Shown here: positions 17,943 through 28,350 of the stretch, piece after piece
How the letters are laid out: each line of letters begins with the position of its first letter
Position numbering within the stretch: the first letter of the stretch is position 1
Assembly: GCA_030065205.1 (NCBI GenBank)
Contig: JASJDN010000002.1
Coordinates: forward strand, 1-64,000
Length of the DNA: 64,000 bases
Direction of reading: 5' to 3'
Source of the DNA: Crocosphaera sp.
GTDB taxonomy: Bacteria > Cyanobacteriota > Cyanobacteriia > Cyanobacteriales > Microcystaceae
Made by a program: the position numbers and the translations under genes
The notes under the pieces: model-generated
The model's input: the letters and a program-made list of their open reading frames with translations, nothing else
Told to the model about the DNA's origin: nothing
Database searches by the model: none

Positions 17943-20900
17943 ATGGTATTAAACTGGATTTTCGATTCCTCTCATCAAAAAACCGAAGAAGAAGAAAATG
18001 GTCATCATCAAGAGAAATTCCTTCTAAAAGGAGAACTTGAACCAGAGGAAAATATTGATCATCAAGAGAATAAACTTCTGAAAGGCCAACTTGAAGAAGA
18101 GCAAAACGACCATCATCACAACAATGAGGAAAACCCTGAGCCATTAACCATGAATACAGAACATTTTTCCCACAACGAAGATAAAGAAGATCATAAAGCT
18201 CATTTAGCAACCTTAGAAGCCAACTATCGAGAAGTTAATTCCTTTTCTGTGGTTGACTTTGAACTCAACAGTGCCAACTGGTTGAACAATATTAACCAGC
18301 AAGCACAACAGAGAATGGAAGAGGGACTCAATCAAATCCGCAAATCCCTGCAAGCCGATCGCGTGTTAGTCTATGGGTTCAATGCTGATGGTAGCGGTGA
18401 AGTGTTAGCTGAGTCTGTGGATGGTCGTTGGTCAAGGGCTGGATCTTCTTTTGATCTCGATTACAATTTAACGGAAGACAACTGTAAACCTTATTATGTG
18501 GTCAACGATATCTCTACGAAAGGGTTTGCTCTTTGTTTGATGGAAGCTCTTGAAGCTTTACAAGCCAAAGCATATATCGTGGTTCCTATCAAATACAATG
18601 ACCAGTTATTGGGGGTTTTAGGAGCTTATCAAAACACCAATCCTCGTAACTGGCAAGAATCAGAATTGAAACTAATGCTTAACGCTGCGGCTCAATTTCG
18701 GATTCCCCTACAACAAACCGCTTTTATCCGTAACAGTCAATTTCAAGAACAACAACGAGATCAAGCAGTCAAGCGAGAACGAGCGTTAGGGAAAATGCTT
18801 GAGCAGATTCGTAATGCTAAAGAAGACGAGCGGATTTTGCAAATTGCCACCCATGAAGGCCGAAAATTATTGCAAGGCGATCGCTTGGCGGTGTATCGTT
18901 TTGATGAAGATTGGGGCGGTCGATTTATTGCTGAGTCGGTGGGGGCTGGCTGGACAAAGCTCATCGACACGATTTTAGTGGTAAAAGACACCTTCCTGCA
19001 AGAAAATCAAGGGGGTCGTTATAAACACGGTGAATGTTTTGCCGTGGATGATATCTATAATGTGGGACATCAAGGGTGTCATATTGCCTTACTCGAACAA
19101 TTTGAAGCCAGAGCCTATGCGATCGCTCCCATTTTTGTTGGGGATATGAATACGGACAAAAAGCTGTGGGGTTTATTAGCTGTCTATCAAAATTCGGGTT
19201 GTCGTAAATGGCAAAAAGAAGAGGTTGATTTACTCAGACAATTGGGTTTACAAATCGGTATTGGTCTTCAACAGAATCAACAATTTGCCCAACTACAAAA
19301 AACCGTGTTTCGTCAAAGAAGTTTAGCTCAGATGGCAGCACGAATGCAAAATGCTTTCTCTGTGGAAGATGTCTTAGAGATTGCGGCCCAAGAAACCCGT
19401 AAATTATTAGACGTTGACAGAAGTAGTATCTATCGTTTTAATGGGGATTGGAGTGGGGAAAACGTAGTGGAAGCTCCCGTTGATCAGGAGTTTAAAGCCC
19501 TGCAATCGTCTTGTTTTCAAACCGCTTTTGCTCAAAACCCCTATCCTTACCTACAAAACAGTCAAGGGGGAAACTATAAAAATAATCAATCCTCTGTGGT
19601 CAACGATCTCAGGGAATCAGGGTTAGAACAACGTCTGATGGAAGTCTTAGAAAAATTAGACGTTAACGCTTATGTGAGAATGCCCATTTTTGTCGAGCGC
19701 AAACTTTGGGGAATCTTCAATCTTTATCAATCTGACAGTCGTATTTGGAAAGAAGAAGACCTGGAATTTCTGGAACAAATTCTTCTACAACTGAGCAGTG
19801 TCATTCAACAAAAACAGTATTTAGACGAGTTGCAAGCTCAGGCAAAACAAGAAGAAACCATCGCTAATATTGTGCAACGTATTAGTAGTTCTCTGAAACT
19901 TCAAGATATTTTCCGTAGTGCTACTCAAGAAGTTCGACAGTTACTAGCAGTAGACCGGGTCTTAGTTTATCGGTTTAATCCTGATTGGTCAGGAACCGTC
20001 GTTGCTGAATCGACTGCGCCAGAATGGGTATCGGTGATGGAAATTCAGGACACCGATCAAAGCCTATTTAGCAAGGAAATGAACGCCCATGATCAGTGTA
20101 CCTTGAAATATATGCAAGCTACGTCTCCCTTTGACCAAGACACCTATTTTATCAATACTCAGGGGGGAGATTACACCAGGGGCAAAAAATTCAATGTGGT
20201 GAATGATATCTATAGTGCAGGATTTTCTTCTTGTTATCTGCGCTCCTTGGAAAAATATAACGCCAAGGCTTATATGATTGTTCCCATTTTCCGAAATAAT
20301 AAACTTTGGGGTTTATTTTCTGTCTATCAAAACTCTGGAACCCGACAATGGAGAAGTAGCGAACTCAGTTTATTGTTGAAGATTGTTCCTCAACTGGGAA
20401 TTGCCATTGAACAAGTAGAACTTCTCGAGCAAGTTCAAAAGAACAATCAGGAATTATCACAACGGTCCCAACGGGAAAGTGCTATGGTGCAGTTTTCATC
20501 CCGTTTAATGGGTCGTTTTGCTGGACTAATGCAGAAAAATAACAACCCCAAAAAATTGATGGAATTTGCCATCAAAGAACTACAATCAGTTCTGAAAGTG
20601 GATCGGGTTGCTATTTATCGCTTTGCTTCTGATTGGTCAGGAAGATTTATGATCGAATCGGTTGGTGTCGACTGGCCAAAATTAGTGGATACAGACTTAG
20701 CTGAGGTTAAAGATAGTCAGATTCAAGATGATCAAGGGGGCCGTTATCTTCGCCGAGAAAGTTTGCAAGTTAACGATATTTATCAAACCCCAGAGCATGA
20801 TTTCCCCCTCTTCTTTCTAGAAAAATCCCAAACCAAGGCTTATATGTTGGTTCCTATCTTTAATGGGGAAAAACTGTGGGGACTGTTAGGCGTTTTTCAA

Positions 20901-22052
20901 AACGATCGCCCTCGTCAATGGGAAAATTCAGAACAGGCTATCCTAGAACAAGTGGCCATCAACCTCGGTGTTACCCTGAAGGTGGGAGAATATTTAAGTC
21001 GATTACGTTCCCAAGAAGAACAACTCTCAGAGTTAGTAGACAAGGAGCGGACCCAAAGAGAAAGTTTACAACAGGGAGCTTTACGGGTGCTTCGGGCGTT
21101 AGAACCGTCCTTCCGTGGGGATCTTACCGTTCGTGCGCCCCTCTCCGAAGATGAAATCGGAACCATCGCTGATGGCTACAATACCACCATCCAAAGTATG
21201 CGACAGTTGGTTCGACAGGTTCAGGTATCGGCTTCAAAGGTGAGTGATACCTCTAACTTGAATAGTAACTTGGTAGCCCAACTGTCTGAAAAAGCCCATA
21301 TCCAGGTTGAGCAGCTAAAAGAAGCGTTAACTCAGTTAGAGTTGATGGTGTCTTCTACGGAAGATGTGGCCAGTTGTGCGAAAAAGGTAGAACAAACCGT
21401 TGAGGAAGCTAATCAAACGGTTCAATCCGGTGACTCTTTGATGGAAAAAACCGTTGATGAAATTCTAGAAATTCGCTCTACTGTTTCTGATACAGCCAAA
21501 AAGATCAAGCGTCTCGGAGAAACCTTCCAAAAGATTACCAAGGTGGTTAACCTCATTGAAAACTTTGCCACTCAAACCAACTTACTCGCGCTGAATGCTT
21601 CTATTGAAGCCACTCGCGCCGGTGAAGCAGGGAAAGGGTTTAGTGTGGTTGCGGATGAAGTTCGTTCTCTAGCTCATCAGTCAGCTAATGCTACCACAGA
21701 AATTAGTCGTTTAGTGGATGAAATTCGCACAGGAACCAACGATGTTACTGAAGCGATGGAAATTGGACTCGCTCAGGTGGTTAATGGGACTAATCTTGTC
21801 AGAGAAACCCAGCAAAGTCTCAGTGCCATTGTGAGCGCAACCAACAATATTAAAGAGTTGGTCACTGAAATTAGTCAAACTTCTGCCAATCAAACCCAGC
21901 AATTCCAGATTGTTACCCAAGTAATGGCGACTGTTTCGGCTATTTCTGAGGAGACTTCTCAAGAAACGGCTCACATTTCTGATTCCTTTAAGGAACTAGA
22001 AGATACCTCCGATGAATTACAAAGCAATATCCGTCAGTTCAAGGTCGATTAA
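17943..22052 (+). CDS. Cytoplasmic methyl-accepting protein with five GAF domains (PilJ/PixJ/PtxD type)
   Basis: A 1369-residue chemoreceptor with no membrane helix. After an acidic, His-rich N-terminus (about residues 15-90) come five GAF domains near residues 110-265, 290-445, 465-615, 640-800 and 840-1000. A HAMP segment ([20 protein letters not shown]) follows, then a methyl-accepting domain with the hairpin [23 protein letters not shown]2 has C379-H380 and GAF4 C764-Y765 at the position of the bilin-binding cysteine of cyanobacteriochromes; GAF1 has C198-L199; GAF3 and GAF5 lack a Cys there. It may therefore be a photoreceptor for phototaxis. No CheA gene follows. Confidence 0.93.
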   Translation: MVLNWIFDSSHQKTEEEENGHHQEKFLLKGELEPEENIDHQENKLLKGQLEEEQNDHHHNNEENPEPLTMNTEHFSHNEDKEDHKAHLATLEANYREVNSFSVVDFELNSANWLNNINQQAQQRMEEGLNQIRKSLQADRVLVYGFNADGSGEVLAESVDGRWSRAGSSFDLDYNLTEDNCKPYYVVNDISTKGFALCLMEALEALQAKAYIVVPIKYNDQLLGVLGAYQNTNPRNWQESELKLMLNAAAQFRIPLQQTAFIRNSQFQEQQRDQAVKRERALGKMLEQIRNAKEDERILQIATHEGRKLLQGDRLAVYRFDEDWGGRFIAESVGAGWTKLIDTILVVKDTFLQENQGGRYKHGECFAVDDIYNVGHQGCHIALLEQFEARAYAIAPIFVGDMNTDKKLWGLLAVYQNSGCRKWQKEEVDLLRQLGLQIGIGLQQNQQFAQLQKTVFRQRSLAQMAARMQNAFSVEDVLEIAAQETRKLLDVDRSSIYRFNGDWSGENVVEAPVDQEFKALQSSCFQTAFAQNPYPYLQNSQGGNYKNNQSSVVNDLRESGLEQRLMEVLEKLDVNAYVRMPIFVERKLWGIFNLYQSDSRIWKEEDLEFLEQILLQLSSVIQQKQYLDELQAQAKQEETIANIVQRISSSLKLQDIFRSATQEVRQLLAVDRVLVYRFNPDWSGTVVAESTAPEWVSVMEIQDTDQSLFSKEMNAHDQCTLKYMQATSPFDQDTYFINTQGGDYTRGKKFNVVNDIYSAGFSSCYLRSLEKYNAKAYMIVPIFRNNKLWGLFSVYQNSGTRQWRSSELSLLLKIVPQLGIAIEQVELLEQVQKNNQELSQRSQRESAMVQFSSRLMGRFAGLMQKNNNPKKLMEFAIKELQSVLKVDRVAIYRFASDWSGRFMIESVGVDWPKLVDTDLAEVKDSQIQDDQGGRYLRRESLQVNDIYQTPEHDFPLFFLEKSQTKAYMLVPIFNGEKLWGLLGVFQNDRPRQWENSEQAILEQVAINLGVTLKVGEYLSRLRSQEEQLSELVDKERTQRESLQQGALRVLRALEPSFRGDLTVRAPLSEDEIGTIADGYNTTIQSMRQLVRQVQVSASKVSDTSNLNSNLVAQLSEKAHIQVEQLKEALTQLELMVSSTEDVASCAKKVEQTVEEANQTVQSGDSLMEKTVDEILEIRSTVSDTAKKIKRLGETFQKITKVVNLIENFATQTNLLALNASIEATRAGEAGKGFSVVADEVRSLAHQSANATTEISRLVDEIRTGTNDVTEAMEIGLAQVVNGTNLVRETQQSLSAIVSATNNIKELVTEISQTSANQTQQFQIVTQVMATVSAISEETSQETAHISDSFKELEDTSDELQSNIRQFKVD

Positions 22053-22101
22053 TTAATCGAGAGTGAGTTTAGGTAGAGAGTGTGGGAAGACTAGAAACAG
22101 T

Positions 22102-22249
22102 ATCCCCTATCTCCCCCTATCTCCCCCTATCTCCCCCTGCTCCCCCTGCTCCCCCTGCTCCCCCTGCTCCCCCTGCTTCCCCTGCTTCCCCTGCTTCCCC
22201 TGCTCCCCCTGCTCCCCCTGCTTCCCCTGCTTCCCCTGCTTCCCCTGCC
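22102..22249. repeat. 9-base tandem repeat, CTCCCCCTG / CTTCCCCTG
   Basis: About 16 consecutive copies of a nonamer (variants CTCCCCTAT, CTCCCCCTG, CTTCCCCTG) fill the gap between the receptor gene and convergent fabI. Because the period is a multiple of three, open frames of Ser-Pro-Cys on one strand and Gly-Glu-Gln-Gly on the other run through it; I consider these spurious. The minus strand reads GGGGAAGCA repeats, the same motif as at 40901-40938. Confidence 0.95.
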
Positions 22250-22263
22250 TAAACAGGGTTAAA

Positions 22264-23043
22264 TCAACCCATTCCCATAATTTCGTAACCGGCATCGACA
22301 TAAATTACTTGACCGGTAATACCACTAGCTAAGTCACTCGATAAAAAAGTGGCCGTATTACCGACTTCTAATTGGGTTACCGTTCGTTTTAGGGGAGCAA
22401 CCGCTTCCACATGACGAATCATGTCTAAAATACCTCCCACCGCAGAAGAAGCTAATGTACGAATCGGCCCAGCAGAAATAGCATTAACCCGAATATTATG
22501 GGGTCCCAATTCAGAAGCTAAATAGCGGACACTCATTTCTAAGCCAGCTTTCGCCACCCCCATTAAATTGTAGTTAGGAATGACTTTGACCCCTCCTAGG
22601 TAAGTCAGAGTAACAATACTCCCTCCTTCTGTCATTAAAGGTTTAGCGTATTTAGCCATATTTCCCAGAGAAAAGGTACTAATTTCGAGGGACTGATTAA
22701 ACGCTTCCCGAGGAATGGCACTAAAGTCACCCCCTAACCCTTCTTTATCGGCAAAGGCCAAACAGTGGATCAAAATATCGAGTTTTCCCCAGGTATCGGC
22801 AATGGCCTTGAAGGTTTCTTCTACCTGCCCTTCATTTTGGACGTTACAAGGCACGATAATCGAAGGATTGATGGGTTCAACCACGTCACGGACTTTCTTC
22901 TCAAAACGCCCTTTTTCGTCCGGTAAATAGGTAACAGCTAAGTTAGCTCCGGCCTTATGAAGTTGTTGAGCAATTCCCCAAGCAATGGAGCGATTATTGG
23001 CAATTCCCGTAACCAGTGCGTTCTTTCCAGTTAAATCTAACAT
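22264..23043 (-). CDS. fabI: Enoyl-[acyl-carrier-protein] reductase FabI
   Basis: A 259-residue short-chain dehydrogenase-type reductase that carries out the last step of each fatty-acid elongation cycle with NADH. The nucleotide-binding segment is [17 protein letters not shown] and the catalytic Tyr-X6-Lys is YNLMGVAK. I chose the ATG at 23043 ([13 protein letters not shown]), because FabI proteins start there; an upstream in-frame Met at 23097 would add 18 residues that do not fit. It is divergent from ntcA. Confidence 0.96.
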   Translation of the reverse strand: MLDLTGKNALVTGIANNRSIAWGIAQQLHKAGANLAVTYLPDEKGRFEKKVRDVVEPINPSIIVPCNVQNEGQVEETFKAIADTWGKLDILIHCLAFADKEGLGGDFSAIPREAFNQSLEISTFSLGNMAKYAKPLMTEGGSIVTLTYLGGVKVIPNYNLMGVAKAGLEMSVRYLASELGPHNIRVNAISAGPIRTLASSAVGGILDMIRHVEAVAPLKRTVTQLEVGNTATFLSSDLASGITGQVIYVDAGYEIMGMG

Positions 23044-23273
23044 AATTATTTTGAGAAATGGGCAAAATTTCTGCTGAATCAACCCCCATTTTTTCATAAT
23101 GGTGGCTATAATCAGGGACAGAACCAGGGATAAATGATCCCAATAAAATTATTGTGAAGCAAAATGTAGCAAAAACCTTTGAAGATACGTTAAAGTGTTG
23201 TTTTTATCTGGGACTCAAAATTATCGTTATCATAATCAGTCCCCTTATGTTTTCGGTGTTGTATTAAAGTGTA

Positions 23274-23951
23274 ATGGAATTGTCTGTACCACAAGATCAA
23301 CCTTTAGCAGCTGTATTCCGCCGTATTGGTGGCGGTGCTTATCCTCCTGTCGTTGAAGCCTTTGATCGGGGGAAAACGATCTTTTTTCCGGGTGATCCGG
23401 CGGAAAGGGTCTATTTTTTACTCAAAGGCGCGGTTAAACTGTCTCGGGTTTACGAAGCAGGGGAAGAAATTACGGTGGCTTTGTTAAGAGAAAATAGTGT
23501 GTTTGGTGTGCTGTCTTTGATTACGGGACAACGCTCTGATCGGTTTTACCACGCGGTGGCTTTTACCCCTGTGGAGTTACTGTCGTCTCCTATCGAACAA
23601 GTAGAACAAGCTCTGAAAAATAACCCAGATTTGTCTATTTTAATGCTTCAGGGTCTATCCTCACGGATTTTACAAACAGAAATGATGATCGAAACCCTAG
23701 CGCACCGGGATATGGGTTCCCGTTTGGTCAGTTTTCTGTTAATTTTATGTCGGGACTTTGGGGTGCCGACTCCTGAGGGGATTCGGATCGATTTAAAATT
23801 GTCTCATCAAGCGATCGCTGAGGCTATTGGTTCAACCCGTGTGACGGTAACTCGTCTTTTGGGAGATTTACGCCAAGAAGAAATGATTTCTATTCATAAG
23901 AAAAAAATTACGGTTCATAATCCAGTTGCCCTTTCTCAGCAATTTGCCTAA
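23274..23951 (+). CDS. ntcA: Global nitrogen regulator NtcA
   Basis: A 225-residue CRP-family transcription factor that responds to 2-oxoglutarate and activates nitrogen-assimilation genes in cyanobacteria. The N-terminal effector-binding beta-roll includes [22 protein letters not shown]. The C-terminal helix-turn-helix is [21 protein letters not shown]. Length and sequence are typical. ntcA is normally autoregulated, but I found no perfect GTA-N8-TAC site in the 230 bases upstream. It heads a same-strand run of five closely spaced genes. Confidence 0.98.
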   Translation: MELSVPQDQPLAAVFRRIGGGAYPPVVEAFDRGKTIFFPGDPAERVYFLLKGAVKLSRVYEAGEEITVALLRENSVFGVLSLITGQRSDRFYHAVAFTPVELLSSPIEQVEQALKNNPDLSILMLQGLSSRILQTEMMIETLAHRDMGSRLVSFLLILCRDFGVPTPEGIRIDLKLSHQAIAEAIGSTRVTVTRLLGDLRQEEMISIHKKKITVHNPVALSQQFA

Positions 23952-23975
23952 CGTTGTTGTTAACCCAAAAAGCGA

Positions 23976-25436
23976 ATGACCAGTGCTTATATCCTAATTG
24001 CATCGATCCTCATTTTAGGGGGCTTAATCGCAGCATTGGGCGATCGCTTAGGCAGTAAAGTTGGCAAAAAAAGACTAACCATTGGCAATTTGCGCCCCAA
24101 ACAAACCGCCGTAGTGGTAACAGTCTTTACAGGAACCTTAATTGCGGCCTTAACTTTTGGGATTTTACTAGCTTTTAGTAAATCCCTACGGGAAGGGCTT
24201 TTTCAATTAGATGAAATTCAAAAACAATTACGGATTGCGAAAGCTGATTTAGAGGAGGTTGGTAATGATAAGGAAGCAATTGAAAAAGAACTAAAGCAAA
24301 CCAAAGAAGAGCAACAAACCGTTGAAAAAAAGTTACAATCTACTAACGAAAATTTTAGTCAAGCAAAAGAACAACTGAAATCAGTTTCCAGTCAAGCTGT
24401 TCAATTAAAAGCTGATATTCAAACCCTTCTTAATGAAAGAAAAGAACTGCGACAAAATAAAATTGAACTTGACGAAGAAATCAAACAACTTAAACAAGAG
24501 ATCAGCAAACGAGATGAAGAATTAACCAAAGGCAAAGCCCAAATCGCTGAGCAAACTCGTGTTTTAAATGAACGGCAAAAACGCCTTCAAAGTTTAGAAA
24601 AACAACAAAGTACCCTGCAAGCCGAAATTGATAGAAGAGATGCTGAAATTGGAAAACTTGATCAAGCTATTAATGAAAAAGATCAAGCTCTCAAAGAAAG
24701 GGAATTTCAGTTACAGCAGTTAGAAAGAGAATCAAGTTATTTACAACGGCAAGTTGCAATTCTAGAGCAGTATTATCAAACCTATCAAGAGTTACGAGAG
24801 AGAAAAATTGCCATTGTTAGAGGTCAAGTATTATCCATTGGTGCCGTGCGTATAGTTGTTGCTAAAGCGGGGACTGAAGTCGTTGATGAACTGCTAAGAA
24901 AAGCAAATAGAACAGCCATTGAATTAGTGGGTAAAGAAGATATTAAATCAGATAAAAGAGTGGTTAAAATTACACAAGGACAGGTTCAACAATTAGTAGA
25001 AAAACTGCAAGACGGGAGAGAATATGTCGTCAGAATTATTGCAGCCGGTAACTACGTTCAAGGAGAAAAAGAAGTTAGGGTTTTTGCTGATATTGCTTTA
25101 AATCAAAAGATTTTTAGCGAGGGAGAAACCATTGCTATTATTTCGATGGATTCGTTAGATTTAACCGATGAAATTATCCAAGAAAGACTAGATTTATTAC
25201 TTTCTGCTACCCAATTTCGGGCGCGTCGTTCTGGCGTTTTAGGGGGCATTCAAGTGGGAGATGGAAGACTTAAAACCATAGTAGATTTTATAGAAGAAAT
25301 TAAGAAATCAGAGGAAGGATTAGATGAATTAAGAGCAATTGCCATCAAAGATACTAAAACGATTGGACCTCTTCAATTAAAATTATTAGGGGTTAGAGAT
25401 GGAGAGATTATTGTCGAAACTAAGGAAGAATCATGA
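23976..25436 (+). CDS. DUF3084 membrane coiled-coil protein
   Basis: A 486-residue protein. Two N-terminal membrane helices (about residues 4-22 and 44-70) are followed by a coiled coil of heptads spanning about residues 75-270, then a globular C-terminal domain. This is the DUF3084 architecture, common in cyanobacteria. Function is unknown. It starts 24 bases after ntcA, and its stop overlaps the next gene's ATG by four bases, as expected for its frequent partnership with a YqgF-type gene. Confidence 0.92.
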   Translation: MTSAYILIASILILGGLIAALGDRLGSKVGKKRLTIGNLRPKQTAVVVTVFTGTLIAALTFGILLAFSKSLREGLFQLDEIQKQLRIAKADLEEVGNDKEAIEKELKQTKEEQQTVEKKLQSTNENFSQAKEQLKSVSSQAVQLKADIQTLLNERKELRQNKIELDEEIKQLKQEISKRDEELTKGKAQIAEQTRVLNERQKRLQSLEKQQSTLQAEIDRRDAEIGKLDQAINEKDQALKEREFQLQQLERESSYLQRQVAILEQYYQTYQELRERKIAIVRGQVLSIGAVRIVVAKAGTEVVDELLRKANRTAIELVGKEDIKSDKRVVKITQGQVQQLVEKLQDGREYVVRIIAAGNYVQGEKEVRVFADIALNQKIFSEGETIAIISMDSLDLTDEIIQERLDLLLSATQFRARRSGVLGGIQVGDGRLKTIVDFIEEIKKSEEGLDELRAIAIKDTKTIGPLQLKLLGVRDGEIIVETKEES

Positions 25437-25852
25437 ACCAAGAAACATCATCAAAGCTATTAGGATTTGATCCAGGAAGGGATAAATGTGGTATTGCTGT
25501 TACTGATCAAAGCGGTGATATTTATTACCATGAAGTTATCGAATCTTCTGAAGCTATTTCAACCCTGAATACTCTCATTGAGCAATTTTCTATTAATTTG
25601 TTAGTCATGGGAAATCAAACCACCTCGAAGCAGTGGAAAAAACGCTTAGAAAACGAGTTATTGATATCGATTCCTATTACCATGATAGACGAACGAAATA
25701 GTACCCTAGAAGCACGCGATCGCTATTGGGAAATGTATCCCCCTCAAGGATTAATGCGTCTGCTTCCCCAGGGAATGCGAAATCCTCCCCGTCCCATTGA
25801 TGATATTGTTGCTATTTTATTGATAGAACGGTATTTTAATAGTATTAAATGA
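25433..25852 (+). CDS. YqgF/RuvX-type RNase H-fold nuclease
   Basis: A 139-residue protein with the YqgF signature LLGFDPGRDKCGIAVTD (first catalytic Asp in GFDPG), LLVMGNQTTSK, MIDERNSTLEARDRYWE and a final acidic cluster PIDDIVAILLIERYF. RuvX/YqgF proteins mature the 5' end of 16S rRNA or act on nucleic-acid junctions. This lineage, coupled to DUF3084, may be a cyanobacterial paralogue and not the canonical ruvX. Start codon overlaps the previous stop. Confidence 0.88.
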   Translation: MNQETSSKLLGFDPGRDKCGIAVTDQSGDIYYHEVIESSEAISTLNTLIEQFSINLLVMGNQTTSKQWKKRLENELLISIPITMIDERNSTLEARDRYWEMYPPQGLMRLLPQGMRNPPRPIDDIVAILLIERYFNSIK

Positions 25853-25863
25853 GGATAAAATAA

Positions 25864-26709
25864 ATGACCCTACCCCAAGTTATTAATCAATTTATCAAAA
25901 ATCCTTCCCATTTACCCAAGAATATTATCTGGCGTTTTCCTCAACAACCATCCAATGAAAAACATATTTTTGTCTTAGGTGCGCCCAGAAGTGGAACAAC
26001 ATTGGCTAAATTAATTTTAACCTCTCATCCCTATTTAATTGGACCCGGTTATGAAACCGCATTTTTTACTTATCGGGATATTTTTAGCTTTAGATTTAAA
26101 GGAATTAAAGGTAAAAAAATGAACGAATTACGGGAAAATTGTCATGATATTGTGGAGTTTTTTGATGTTTTCACCCATGAGATTTTAAGTGAGTATCCAG
26201 AAGCTAAATATTATGTTGAGAAAACCCCTCAGCACGTTTTACAATTAGCTTTTTTAACTAAATATTTCCCTAATTCAAAATTCATTCACATGGTAAGAGA
26301 TGGACGAGATGGTTTTTGTTCTGCAAAATTCCATAAAAATGTTGTTCAAGGAAGTGATGTTAAACGCTATGCAAAATATTGGCGAAAATGCCTTAATAGT
26401 CGTATAAAATTAGGGGATAAAGATAATATTTTAGACGTTAAATATGAAGCGTTAGCCTCTGATCCAGAAACCACTATTAAAGCAATGATGTCTTTTATTG
26501 GAGAAACCTATCATCCTCAACAATTAGAACCAGGTAAATACTCTAATAATGCCATTACTAAGATAAAAACTCCTGTATTTGAGAAACTTTCTTCTAATAT
26601 TAATGATTCTAGTATTCAACGGTATAAAAAAGAATTATCAACCGAAGAAATAGCAATATTCAATAAGATTGCTGGTGAACAATTACGTCATTTTGAGTAT
26701 CAGGTGTAA
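25864..26709 (+). CDS. PAPS-dependent sulfotransferase family protein
   Basis: A 281-residue soluble protein with the 5'-phosphosulfate loop FVLGAPRSGTTLAKLI near residue 40 and the 3'-phosphate site FIHMVRDGRDGFCSAKFH. These are the two PAPS-binding elements of sulfotransferases. The acceptor (sugar, lipid or peptide) cannot be inferred. It begins 11 bases after the YqgF gene and its stop shares one base with the following kinase start (TAATG). Confidence 0.88.
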   Translation: MTLPQVINQFIKNPSHLPKNIIWRFPQQPSNEKHIFVLGAPRSGTTLAKLILTSHPYLIGPGYETAFFTYRDIFSFRFKGIKGKKMNELRENCHDIVEFFDVFTHEILSEYPEAKYYVEKTPQHVLQLAFLTKYFPNSKFIHMVRDGRDGFCSAKFHKNVVQGSDVKRYAKYWRKCLNSRIKLGDKDNILDVKYEALASDPETTIKAMMSFIGETYHPQQLEPGKYSNNAITKIKTPVFEKLSSNINDSSIQRYKKELSTEEIAIFNKIAGEQLRHFEYQV

Positions 26710-28163
26710 TGGTGATCCTAGGGAAAAGATATAAAATGGGCGATCGCTTGGGAGAAGGGGGAACTGCTATTACTTATAAAGCAGTTGATATACAAACTTC
26801 TCAAGAAGTTGCTATTAAAGTCTTATCTTTAGATAATGTTGATTGGAAACAAGCTGATCTTTTTGAAAAACGAGAAGTTAAGATACTAAAACAACTAAAC
26901 CATCCAAGAATTCCTCGATATATTGATTATTTTGTTAGTGATAATGAAGATAATTTCTATTTTCCTATCACATCCCAAAAGTCTTTACAAGATTTTGTAG
27001 AAGAAGGAATTTTACTTAAGAAATTCTATTTAGTTCAAGAATTAGTCAAGGGTAAAAACTTAGTTGAATGGCGAGAAAATATCAATAAAGTTAATGAAAA
27101 AGAAGTGAAAAATATTGCTATACAAGTTTTAAATATATTAATTTATTTACAAAGTTTAGCGGTTTTTCATCGAGATATTAAACCACAAAATTTAATTTAT
27201 ACCGATAAAAAAGAGATATTTTTAGTTGATTTTGGTGCTGTCCCTGATCAAATTGCCAAGACAAGTTATGGGACGACTTTTATTGGGACAAAAGGGTATA
27301 TGGCACCGGAACAAGGAAGCGGTGGAAAAGTTTCTTTAGCCACTGATTTATATGGGTTAGGTGCAACTTTAATCTATCTTTTATCAGGTAAAAATCCGTC
27401 AGATTTACCTGTGAAAAAATTAAAAATCAACTTTAGAAAAGAGATTAAACTATCTTCTAAGTTTGCTCAATGGTTAGATGTTTTAATTGAGTTTGATCCT
27501 GAAAATCGTTTTCAGAATGCTGAAATAGCATTAAATGTTTTAGAAGGACAAGGTAACATAAAAGACTATATTAAAAAGAATCTAGGTAAACCTAAATATA
27601 GTTCAATTAGTTTAACTAAGATAAAAAAAGCATTAATTATTAAAATTCCCTGTGCATTGAACCGTAAACGCTGGAATTATGCTTTAGGTGTACTCGGAAT
27701 TACTGTTTATATTATTGTCTTTTTAATACTTTTGATTATTACGATTTCTACTTATAATATTTTTTGGCGAATTCCTACTTTTATTTATGCTTTCTTATTA
27801 TTGATTCAACCTTTTAAAAAAATAAGTAAACTAAAAATAGTAAAATTTGTTATTTTAGGAATAAGCATATTACCATTTATACTAAACTTTAATTATTCTA
27901 TAATTGCTGCTTTTTTACTGTTGGGTTTTGAAGCTTGGTTTGGTGATTTTATATCTAACCTAATTAGGAGCTTATTATTTGATACTCAACTTAAAATTAA
28001 TAGAAATCAAAAAATATTTATAGAAGAAAAATTTAGCTTTATTTTGAAGCAAAATCAACAATTATTCTTTAAAGAAACATCCCTTAGTGACTTGTCAAAA
28101 TTGTTAACCAGACGAGAAAAACAATGGTTAAGTGATGAAATAAAACAATTTTTAAAAGATTAA
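26709..28163 (+). CDS. Serine/threonine protein kinase with C-terminal membrane segment
   Basis: A 484-residue kinase. Catalytic features are all present: glycine loop GEGGTAITYK, K37 (VAIKVL), HRDIKPQN catalytic loop, DFG in LVDFGAV, and the activation-segment end GTKGYMAPEQ. After the domain (about residue 280) come several hydrophobic helices (about 320-420), so the kinase domain is tethered to the membrane, facing the cytoplasm. It is the last gene of the ntcA-led run. It closely resembles the truncated kinase of the next gene. Confidence 0.93.
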   Translation: MVILGKRYKMGDRLGEGGTAITYKAVDIQTSQEVAIKVLSLDNVDWKQADLFEKREVKILKQLNHPRIPRYIDYFVSDNEDNFYFPITSQKSLQDFVEEGILLKKFYLVQELVKGKNLVEWRENINKVNEKEVKNIAIQVLNILIYLQSLAVFHRDIKPQNLIYTDKKEIFLVDFGAVPDQIAKTSYGTTFIGTKGYMAPEQGSGGKVSLATDLYGLGATLIYLLSGKNPSDLPVKKLKINFRKEIKLSSKFAQWLDVLIEFDPENRFQNAEIALNVLEGQGNIKDYIKKNLGKPKYSSISLTKIKKALIIKIPCALNRKRWNYALGVLGITVYIIVFLILLIITISTYNIFWRIPTFIYAFLLLIQPFKKISKLKIVKFVILGISILPFILNFNYSIIAAFLLLGFEAWFGDFISNLIRSLLFDTQLKINRNQKIFIEEKFSFILKQNQQLFFKETSLSDLSKLLTRREKQWLSDEIKQFLKD

Positions 28164-28170
28164 TGAATAT

Positions 28171-28296
28171 GTAGGGTGTATTAGCAGAGCGTAATACACC
28201 GAAAACCATAGTTTTAATGAGTTACATTTCGGTGCATTACGGCATAAAAAAATATAGCTCATACCCAAAAATTTGAGTTTGCCTAATGCACCCTAC
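28171..28296. repeat. Palindromic dispersed repeat with inverted ends
   Basis: About 126 bases start with GTAGGGTGTATTAG and end with CTAATGCACCCTAC, an imperfect inverted repeat. The left end also contains its own hairpin, GGTGTATTA paired with TAATACACC. No coding potential. Lies between the two kinase genes and may act as a terminator for the first. Confidence 0.75.
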
Positions 28297-28350
28297 TTGC
28301 TGTTAACAATTTTGCTACAATAAAAAACATATTATAATCAGACAACTGTT

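Noticed and set aside
22063-22332. Ser-Pro-Cys repeat protein on the + strand and Gly-Glu-Gln collagen-like protein on the - strand
   Set aside because: Both are direct readings of the 9-base tandem repeat and run into fabI or its antisense; no ribosome site.
23098-23273. NtcA autoregulatory site
   Set aside because: No GTA-N8-TAC with correct spacing was found; nearby GTA and TAC triplets are too far apart.
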